Shown here piece by piece: positions 57,377 to 64,000 of a DNA stretch of 64,000 bases (position 1 is the first letter of the stretch; each line of letters opens with the position of its first letter). Under the pieces are notes generated by a model that was given only the letters and a program-made list of their open reading frames with translations, searched no databases and was not told the origin of the DNA. The stretch is from Leclercia adecarboxylata. GTDB taxonomy: Bacteria > Pseudomonadota > Gammaproteobacteria > Enterobacterales > Enterobacteriaceae. The DNA lies in the NCBI RefSeq assembly GCF_023639785.1, contig NZ_CP098325.1, positions 1,674,001 through 1,738,000 on the forward strand. The letters run 5' to 3'. The position numbers and the translations under genes were made by a program.

Positions 57377-60300
57377 TTATTCAGCCGGCTGTGGGCGTGT
57401 GGCTGGCGCAGTGGCCTGATGCGTGGCGCTATGACCGCCTGCAGCGCCTTTACCGTCGAACTCAAATGCCGGACGTACCCAGTCGCTGTGGCGCGGCGCT
57501 TCTGCAACATATTCCGGTGCCGGAGCACGGGTCATTGGGGCAGTGGCGTGATGCGCTTCAGCGTGAGCTTTGACGGCTGGGGCTGGTTTCACCTCAGGTG
57601 CTGGCGTCACTTCAGGTGCTGGCTTCACTTCTGGCGCGTTGACGTCCACGGCGTCAGTGACTTCAGGTTCCGCTTCAGCAACCTCAACCGGTTCAACATC
57701 AATTTCGATTTCAGGTTGAACTTCAGTTTCCACTTCAACGTTCACGACCGGCTGCGGCTCGGCTGCAACGTCGGTGGTTTCAGCCGGTTCAGCAGCGACA
57801 GCTTCTTCCACGACCTGTTCTGCGACAACGGCGTCTTCAGGGGTGACGATCTGCGGTTGTTCAGCCACAGGTGCAGCAATCACTTCCGGATGTGAAGTTT
57901 CAACTTCAGCAACCTGCGGTTCAGGGATCACAACGGCAGCTGCCTCAGTGATAACCTCAGCGGCGGCTGGCGCAACAGGCGCTACAGGTTCAGCAGCAAC
58001 GTTCTGCTCTTCAAACTGTGGCTCCTGAGGACGGGCAACCGGATAACGGATCCAGGCCTTACCTGATGCCATCTCTGGTGACGCACAGGCAATAGCCAGC
58101 GGCATTGGAGACTGCAGCGGATAACGCTCGTCACGATAGCGACGACGACGCTGACCGCTCACACGCAGGTGACGTGGGGAGCGACGTGAACGACGCGGCA
58201 TGCCAGCGTTTTCACGGCCTTCCGCGTTCTCTTCCTGCTCAGGTGCGTTTTCGATAACGGCAGGCAGATCGACTTTAGCCACTTCGGTGCTCTGGGCTGG
58301 CGCAGCCTGAGGCGCGACTGCTTCAACCGCTGCCTCTTCGGTCTGAGACTCGAAGCGCACCTTCTGGCTTAGCTGACGCTGCTTACGGCGTGGCATAACC
58401 TGAACGCGCTCTTCCTGCTCAGCATCCTGCGCGGTCTCTTCTTCGCGATTCAGCGCTTTAACTTCCTGCTGTGCCTGGCGCTTGTCATCATTACGACGAC
58501 GGTTACGCTCGCGGCGCGGCTGCTGCTCATCACGCTGTCTGCCTTTGTCAGACTCTTCGGTGACCGGCTGGCGAATTTCACGATCTTCTGCGTTCTGCTG
58601 CGGCTTTTCGCGGCGGTTGCGACGGTTATCGTCACGCCCTTCGCGGCGCTCACGACCCTCACGGTTGTCGCGATTGTCACGGCTATCGCTGCCCTCACGA
58701 CCTTCGCTGCTGTCTGAACGGTTATCGCGGCGCTCGTTGCGGTCACGACGATTGTTCTGACGTTTACGACGATCCGGTGAACGCTCCTGTTTCTCTTCTT
58801 TCTTCTCAACCGGCGCCGGGGCTGGCTGCGGCTCTTCGCCTGCAAACATTTTCTTCAGCGCGCTGAAGAAGCGGCTCAGCAGGCCATGCTGCTCAGTCGG
58901 TTGGCTGGCTTCTGCTGCTGGTTTAGCCGCAACGGTCTCCTGCGCGGGGGCAGGTGGCGCTTCAGGCATTACGAACGCGGCGAGGGCAGGTTGCTCAGGC
59001 AGTTTACGCTCTGAGTACTCTTCCTCTGACGGCAGCGCCATCGCTTCTTCATGCAGCTTAGGCAGCATGTAGCTCAGGGTAGATGTCTCTTCACCTTTGC
59101 GCACGCGCAGCACGGAGTAGTGCGGGGTCTGCATCTGGTCGTTTGGCACGATCACGCAGCGTACGCCGCTCAGACGGGATTCAATTGCGCTTACCGCAGC
59201 ACGTTTTTCGTTCAGCAGGTAGGAGGCAACCGGAACAGGTACAATGGCATGGACTTCTTTGGTGTTCTCTTTCAGCGCTTCTTCTTCGATGAGACGCAGA
59301 ATAGAGAGCGACAGCGATTCATTGTCACGCACGGTGCCGGTGCCGCTACAGCGTGGGCAGACGTGGTGGCTGGATTCGCCCAGGGACGGGCTCAGACGCT
59401 GACGGGACATCTCCAGCAGGCCAAAACGGGAGATATGGCTGATCTGAATGCGCGCACGATCCTGACGCACCGCTTCACGCAGGCGGTTTTCCACCGCGCG
59501 CTGGTGACGTACTGGGGTCATGTCGATGAAGTCGATAACAATCAGGCCACCGAGGTCACGCAGACGCAGCTGACGTGCAATCTCGTCTGCCGCTTCCAGG
59601 TTGGTGTTGAACGCCGTCTCTTCGATATCGCCGCCGCGGGTTGCTCGGGCGGAGTTGATGTCGATGGCGGTCAGCGCTTCGGTGCTGTCGATAACGATCG
59701 ACCCACCGGATGGCAGACGGACTTCACGCTGGAAGGCAGATTCAATCTGCGATTCAATCTGGTAGTGGCTGAACAGCGGGATCTCACCGGTGTACAGTTT
59801 AATTTTACTGGTGAAATCAGGACGCCCCAGGGCAGCGATGTGCTGGCGAGCCAGCTCAAGCACTTTCGGGTTATCAATCAGAATTTCGCCGATGTCCTGA
59901 CGCAGATAGTCACGGAAGGCACGTACGATAACATTACTTTCCTGGTGGATCAGGAATGGAGCAGGGCGGCTTTCAGCAGCTTTCTGAATCGCTTCCCAGT
60001 GCTTCAGACGGAAGCTCAGGTCCCACTGCAGCGCTTCGGCGGATTTGCCAACGCCTGCGGTACGGACAATCAGCCCCATGCCGTCCGGCAGCTCAAGGCT
60101 TGCCAGCGCTTCTTTCAGCTCGGTACGGTCGTCGCCTTCGATGCGGCGAGAGATGCCACCCGCACGCGGGTTGTTTGGCATCAGAACGAGGTAGCTGCCA
60201 GCCAGGCTAATAAAGGTTGTCAGTGCCGCGCCTTTGTTGCCGCGCTCTTCTTTATCAATCTGGACAATAACTTCCTGACCTTCACGCAGAACATCTTTGA

Positions 60301-60568
60301 TGTTTGGACGGCCATGGGCGTTATAGTTGGAAGGGAAGTACTCGCGAGCGATCTCTTTTAGCGGGAGGAAACCATGACGCTCGGCACCGTAATCGACAAA
60401 TGCGGCTTCAAGGCTGGGTTCAATGCGGGTGATTTTGCCTTTGTAAATGTTCGCTTTTTTCTGTTCGTGTCCAGGACTTTCGATATCCAGATCGTACAGA
60501 CGCTGCCCATCCACAAGGGCGACACGCAACTCTTCTTGCTGAGTTGCGTTGATTAACATTCTTTTCAT
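57377..60568 (-). CDS. rne: Ribonuclease E
   Basis: RNase E is the essential endoribonuclease that starts mRNA decay and matures rRNA and tRNA; it is the scaffold of the degradosome at the inner membrane. It has 1063 residues (E. coli 1061). The catalytic half has an S1 domain (about 35-125), Asp303 in AIDINSA, Asp346 in VIDFIDMTP, and the zinc link CPRCSGTG near 404-407. The disordered C-terminal half has the membrane helix ([13 protein letters not shown]), arginine-rich RNA-binding segments, and the partner-binding end [10 protein letters not shown]. It autoregulates via its long leader. Confidence 0.97.
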   Translation of the reverse strand: MKRMLINATQQEELRVALVDGQRLYDLDIESPGHEQKKANIYKGKITRIEPSLEAAFVDYGAERHGFLPLKEIAREYFPSNYNAHGRPNIKDVLREGQEVIVQIDKEERGNKGAALTTFISLAGSYLVLMPNNPRAGGISRRIEGDDRTELKEALASLELPDGMGLIVRTAGVGKSAEALQWDLSFRLKHWEAIQKAAESRPAPFLIHQESNVIVRAFRDYLRQDIGEILIDNPKVLELARQHIAALGRPDFTSKIKLYTGEIPLFSHYQIESQIESAFQREVRLPSGGSIVIDSTEALTAIDINSARATRGGDIEETAFNTNLEAADEIARQLRLRDLGGLIVIDFIDMTPVRHQRAVENRLREAVRQDRARIQISHISRFGLLEMSRQRLSPSLGESSHHVCPRCSGTGTVRDNESLSLSILRLIEEEALKENTKEVHAIVPVPVASYLLNEKRAAVSAIESRLSGVRCVIVPNDQMQTPHYSVLRVRKGEETSTLSYMLPKLHEEAMALPSEEEYSERKLPEQPALAAFVMPEAPPAPAQETVAAKPAAEASQPTEQHGLLSRFFSALKKMFAGEEPQPAPAPVEKKEEKQERSPDRRKRQNNRRDRNERRDNRSDSSEGREGSDSRDNRDNREGRERREGRDDNRRNRREKPQQNAEDREIRQPVTEESDKGRQRDEQQPRRERNRRRNDDKRQAQQEVKALNREEETAQDAEQEERVQVMPRRKQRQLSQKVRFESQTEEAAVEAVAPQAAPAQSTEVAKVDLPAVIENAPEQEENAEGRENAGMPRRSRRSPRHLRVSGQRRRRYRDERYPLQSPMPLAIACASPEMASGKAWIRYPVARPQEPQFEEQNVAAEPVAPVAPAAAEVITEAAAVVIPEPQVAEVETSHPEVIAAPVAEQPQIVTPEDAVVAEQVVEEAVAAEPAETTDVAAEPQPVVNVEVETEVQPEIEIDVEPVEVAEAEPEVTDAVDVNAPEVKPAPEVTPAPEVKPAPAVKAHAEAHHATAPMTRAPAPEYVAEAPRHSDWVRPAFEFDGKGAAGGHSATHQATAPATRPQPAE

Positions 60569-60928
60569 CGTAACTTACTCATTATTCTTACATTGACGAC
60601 TAAGCTGCGGGCAAGGTGACGCTTTCCGGGGTATGAACCGATGGCCTCGTGTCTATTCACGTCGCCAACCTCACGGTTGTCGCTCGCTTAAGAGGCGCAA
60701 AGTGTCGGTTGCCTGTATTTCATACGGAAATACAGCGCGATTATCAGGGGAATAGCCTAGGTAAAACTCTCCAGAGAAGATTCCATTTACCGGTAAGTAC
60801 TGCAACCCGCAGCCCGCTAACTGTCTGAAAGATCAATACGTCTTACGCCATTGCTGCGTGGATGATCGGTCAGACAAAATTGGTCATTCCGTCGATATCC
60901 TTACTAAACCCGGATTTAACGCGGAAAA
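60569..60928 (-). promoter_or_regulatory. rne 5' leader (autoregulatory untranslated region)
   Basis: The predicted transcript start near 60928 gives a leader of about 360 nt, as in E. coli (361 nt). There hairpins in the leader recruit RNase E to cleave its own mRNA. The region is free of convincing genes. Confidence 0.75.
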
Positions 60929-60965
60929 CAGCAGCATTATTCCATTGCTGGCCGGGTTATAGCAA
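60928..60965 (-). promoter_or_regulatory. rne main promoter (p1-like)
   Basis: Minus-strand -35 TTGCTA (60960-60965), 18-bp spacer, -10 AATAAT (60936-60941), start near 60928. Its distance from the rne start codon agrees with the known E. coli p1 start. Confidence 0.7.
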
Positions 60966-61139
60966 GATGACTTTTACCATTTATCACCCGGTTACTCACA
61001 GTTTCTTCACTTCTGTGATGTGATTGGTTTAATAACCACCAAATCGATTGCGTGAACGAAACACTGACCGGGTAAAGGTAAATATAAGCATAGAAAAATG
61101 AGTGGCGCTATTGGCTGGCGATAATTAGAATCGCCCCCC

Positions 61140-62087
61140 ATGAAAACAGAGACTCCAGCCGTAAAAATGGTTGCCATTACCGATGATGAAGCGGGGCAAC
61201 GCATCGACAACTTTTTGCGCACCCAGTTGAAGGGTGTGCCAAAGAGCATGATTTATCGCATCCTGCGTAAGGGTGAAGTGCGTGTGAATAAGAAACGCAT
61301 CAAACCTGAATACAAACTTGAAGCGGGTGATGAAGTGCGCATTCCGCCCGTGCGCGTAGCCGAGCGGGAAGAAGAGGCGGTATCGCCGCATCTCAATAAA
61401 GTCGCCGCGCTGGCGGATGTGATTTTATATGAAGACGACCATATCCTGGTGCTTAACAAACCGTCCGGCACCGCCGTACACGGCGGCAGCGGATTGAGCT
61501 TCGGCGTCATTGAAGGCCTGCGTGCACTGCGTCCGGAAGCCCGCTTCCTTGAGCTGGTTCATCGCCTTGACCGCGATACCTCTGGCGTATTGCTGGTGGC
61601 GAAAAAGCGTTCGGCGCTGCGTTCACTGCATGAACAGCTGCGTGAGAAAGGGATGCAAAAGGACTACCTCGCGCTGGTACGCGGCCAGTGGCAATCGCAT
61701 GTTAAAGTGGTGCAGGCGCCGTTACTGAAAAATATCCTGCAAAGCGGTGAACGTATTGTCCGCGTGAGTCAGGAAGGCAAACCGTCTGAAACGCGATTCA
61801 AAGTTGAAGAGCGTTATGAATTCGCTACCCTGGTACGCTGCAGCCCGGTGACCGGCCGTACTCACCAGATCCGTGTTCATACTCTGCATGCGGGGCACCC
61901 TATCGCCTTTGACGATCGCTATGGAGACCGTGAGTTTGATAAGCAGCTGGCCGGTACGGGCTTATCGCGTCTGTTCCTGCACGCCGCCGCGCTGAAGTTT
62001 ACCCATCCGGGTACCGGCGAGGTAATACGTATTGAAGCCCCGATGGACGAACAGCTGAAACGCTGTCTTAAAGTTCTGCGCGGTTGA
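61140..62087 (+). CDS. rluC: RluC 23S rRNA pseudouridine synthase
   Basis: RluC makes pseudouridine at positions 955, 2504 and 2580 of 23S rRNA. The 315-residue protein has an N-terminal S4 RNA-binding domain (about 20-80, GQRIDNFLRTQLKGVPKSMIYRILRKGEVRVNKKRIKPEYKL). The catalytic RluA-type domain has Asp144 in HRLDRDTSG. It is divergent from rne across 571 bp, as in E. coli. Confidence 0.97.
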   Translation: MKTETPAVKMVAITDDEAGQRIDNFLRTQLKGVPKSMIYRILRKGEVRVNKKRIKPEYKLEAGDEVRIPPVRVAEREEEAVSPHLNKVAALADVILYEDDHILVLNKPSGTAVHGGSGLSFGVIEGLRALRPEARFLELVHRLDRDTSGVLLVAKKRSALRSLHEQLREKGMQKDYLALVRGQWQSHVKVVQAPLLKNILQSGERIVRVSQEGKPSETRFKVEERYEFATLVRCSPVTGRTHQIRVHTLHAGHPIAFDDRYGDREFDKQLAGTGLSRLFLHAAALKFTHPGTGEVIRIEAPMDEQLKRCLKVLRG

Positions 62088-62089
62088 TT

Positions 62090-62158
62090 GCCCGGCGGCG
62101 CTGCGCTTGCATGTCCTGCGGTTTTGCAGGCCGGGTAACGCAGCGCCACCCGGCGTAG
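62090..62158. repeat. REP/BIME between rluC and yceF
   Basis: Two opposed REP-type palindromes (GCCCGGCGGCGCTGCGCTTGC and GGCCGGGTAACGCAGCGCCACCCGGC) fill the 72-bp gap between converging genes. Confidence 0.8.
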
Positions 62159-62159
62159 C

Positions 62160-62744
62160 TCACGCCACCAGGGGATTAGAATGTTCGCGGCGGAGCATCT
62201 GGCACAGCGCAATCAGCGGTAATCCCACTAACGTGTTCGGGTCACGCCCGTCCAGCCTGTCGAACAACGCAATTCCCAATCCTTCACTCTTAAAGCTGCC
62301 CGCGCAGTTTAACGGACGCTCTTTGCGAACATAGTCCTCAATCTCCTGTTCGCTGAGATGGCGGAAGTGAACATCAAAGGGCTCGCATTCCGTCTGCAGA
62401 TGACCCGTAGCGCTGTTATAGAGGGCGAGGCCGGTATAGAAGGTCACGATATTGCCGCGGGCTTTCAGCAGCTGCTGGCGCGCATTCTCTTCGGTGTGCG
62501 GTTTACCGGTGATGATTCCATCAAGGACGCAAACCTGATCGGAACCTATAATGAGATGGTCAGGAAATCGCGCTGCCAGACTTTTCGCTTTTTCCTGCGC
62601 CAGACGTACCACCAGATGCCGTGGCGACTCACCGGGGAGCGGACTTTCATCCACGTCCGGCGCGGCGCATTCTAAAGGTACGCCAAGTTTTTCCAGCAGC
62701 ACGCGGCGGTAGGGCGAAGTCGAGGCGAGAATAAGATTTGGCAT
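62160..62744 (-). CDS. yceF: YceF Maf-type m7GTP pyrophosphatase
   Basis: YceF is a cytoplasmic Maf-family nucleotide pyrophosphatase that hydrolyses 7-methyl-GTP and so cleans the nucleotide pool. It has 194 residues, as in E. coli. The family motifs [38 protein letters not shown] and [13 protein letters not shown] are visible. It is divergent from yceD. Confidence 0.95.
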   Translation of the reverse strand: MPNLILASTSPYRRVLLEKLGVPLECAAPDVDESPLPGESPRHLVVRLAQEKAKSLAARFPDHLIIGSDQVCVLDGIITGKPHTEENARQQLLKARGNIVTFYTGLALYNSATGHLQTECEPFDVHFRHLSEQEIEDYVRKERPLNCAGSFKSEGLGIALFDRLDGRDPNTLVGLPLIALCQMLRREHSNPLVA

Positions 62745-62820
62745 ATTTTTTTCACCAGATATAGCGTATCGATGCCAGCCATTTTAAACTAGAGGCCGCA
62801 ATGTGTGCGAATAATTGGCA

Positions 62821-62845
62821 AAAGGCAGCCTGAGGTTGCCTTTTT
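62821..62845. terminator. Hairpin upstream of yceD
   Basis: AAAGGCA and a T-rich TTGCCTTTTT half pair around GCCTGAG. It lies upstream of the yceD -35, so it could block stray transcription into the promoter. Confidence 0.5.
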
Positions 62846-62847
62846 CT

Positions 62848-63407
<560 letters not shown>

Positions 63408-63411
63408 TTAA

Positions 63412-63597
<186 letters not shown>

Positions 63598-63613
63598 TCA
63601 CGCATTTGCGTGA
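63598..63613 (+). other. Small hairpin between rpmF and plsX
   Basis: TCACGC ATTT GCGTGA directly follows the rpmF stop. A second stem, CCCCGT GCAA ACGGGG, lies near 63634-63649. Neither has a T tract, so transcription probably continues into plsX. Confidence 0.45.
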
Positions 63614-63676
63614 TTAGGCTTAGTGAGGGTTTCCCCGTGCAAACGGGGATATACCGAACCAGGCTGCGACGATACC

Positions 63677-64000
63677 TTGACACGTCTAACCCTGGCGTTA
63701 GATGTCATGGGGGGCGATTTTGGCCCTTCCGTGACAGTGCCTGCAGCATTGCAGGCACTGAACTCTAATTCGCAACTCACTCTTCTTTTAGTCGGCAATC
63801 CCGACGCTATCACGCCATTACTCGCAAAAGCTGACTTCGAACAACGTTCACGTCTGCAGATTATTCCTGCCCAGTCAGTTATTGCCAGTGATGTCCGGGT
63901 CTCACAGGCGATCCGCAGCAGTCGCGGCAGCTCAATGCGCATCGCGCTGGAGCTGGTTAAAGAGGGACGCGCGCAGGCGTGCGTCAGCGCCGGAAATACC
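63677..64000 (+). CDS. plsX: PlsX phosphate acyltransferase (partial, N-terminal)
   Basis: PlsX converts acyl-ACP to acyl-phosphate for phospholipid synthesis. The frame from TTG 63677 encodes (M)[24 protein letters not shown], as in E. coli PlsX. It runs for 108 codons to the window edge, ending in CVSAGNT. The start codon is TTG because no ATG or GTG lies in frame before the conserved N-terminus. About 250 residues lie beyond the window. Confidence 0.95.
   Translation, partial: MTRLTLALDVMGGDFGPSVTVPAALQALNSNSQLTLLLVGNPDAITPLLAKADFEQRSRLQIIPAQSVIASDVRVSQAIRSSRGSSMRIALELVKEGRAQACVSAGNT

Noticed and set aside
59051-60361. A 436-codon frame antisense to rne
   Set aside because: It lies entirely opposite the well-conserved rne catalytic half. 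It has no ribosome site and its sequence mirrors rne codons.
60601-60760. An independent small gene in the rne leader (comparable to yceQ of K-12)
   Set aside because: No frame with a ribosome site or conserved content was seen; the region is best explained as an untranslated leader.

Overview
The window is a stretch of enterobacterial chromosome. Gene content and order follow the 22-24 min region of Escherichia coli K-12: efeUOB, phoH, serX-ghrA-ycdXYZ, csg, ymdB-clsC, opgCGH, yceK to murJ, the flg cluster, and rne-rluC-yceFD-rpmF-plsX. Products are close to, but not identical with, the E. coli versions. The K-12 pga/ycdT block is absent, a NupC-type gene replaces putP beside efeU, and there is an extra tRNA-Ser copy. 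The source is therefore probably a flagellated, curli-producing genus such as Enterobacter, Leclercia, Lelliottia or Citrobacter, not E. coli itself. I cannot fix the genus from sequence alone. No prophage, transposase, integrase or CRISPR array is visible.

Layout. (1) 1-8.1 kb: a NupC-family permease divergent from the Fur-boxed efeUOB ferrous-iron/peroxidase operon (EfeU intact, unlike K-12), then phoH with a Pho box, then an AGCS sodium:alanine-type symporter. (2) 8.1-12.4 kb: the most unusual part. Two identical tRNA-Ser(GGA) genes each carry a downstream array of hairpins and copies of the tRNA 3' end with a 182-183 bp period, resembling the E. coli tyrT rtT repeats. The two 0.62-kb direct repeats bracket a LysR / pirin / YcaC-like cassette. 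(3) 12.6-20.4 kb: ghrA, ycdXYZ, csgDEFG and csgBAC with a 745-bp regulatory intergenic region, and a small secreted protein. (4) 20.5-31 kb: ymdB-clsC, osmoregulated periplasmic glucan genes opgC and opgGH, yceK, msyB, mdtG, lpxL. (5) 31-43.4 kb: trhO, yceIJ, a YceO-like micro-ORF, solA, bssS, LexA-boxed dinI, PurR-boxed pyrC, yceB, mdtH, an ERIC-like composite, rimJ, yceH, mviM, murJ. (6) 43.4-55 kb: complete flgNMA and flgBCDEFGHIJKL with sigma-28 promoters before flgM and flgK. (7) 55-57.3 kb: an MFS exporter and divergent LysR gene between flgL and rne, where K-12 has none. (8) 57.4-64 kb: rne with its 361-nt leader, rluC, yceF, yceD-rpmF, and the start of plsX.

Surface and envelope functions dominate: curli secretion and assembly, hook and rod assembly, lipid A acylation, lipid II flipping, cardiolipin and glucan synthesis. 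Many predicted control sites (Fur, PhoB, OmpR, CsgD, LexA, PurR, sigma-28, a pyrC leader hairpin) match known E. coli regulation.
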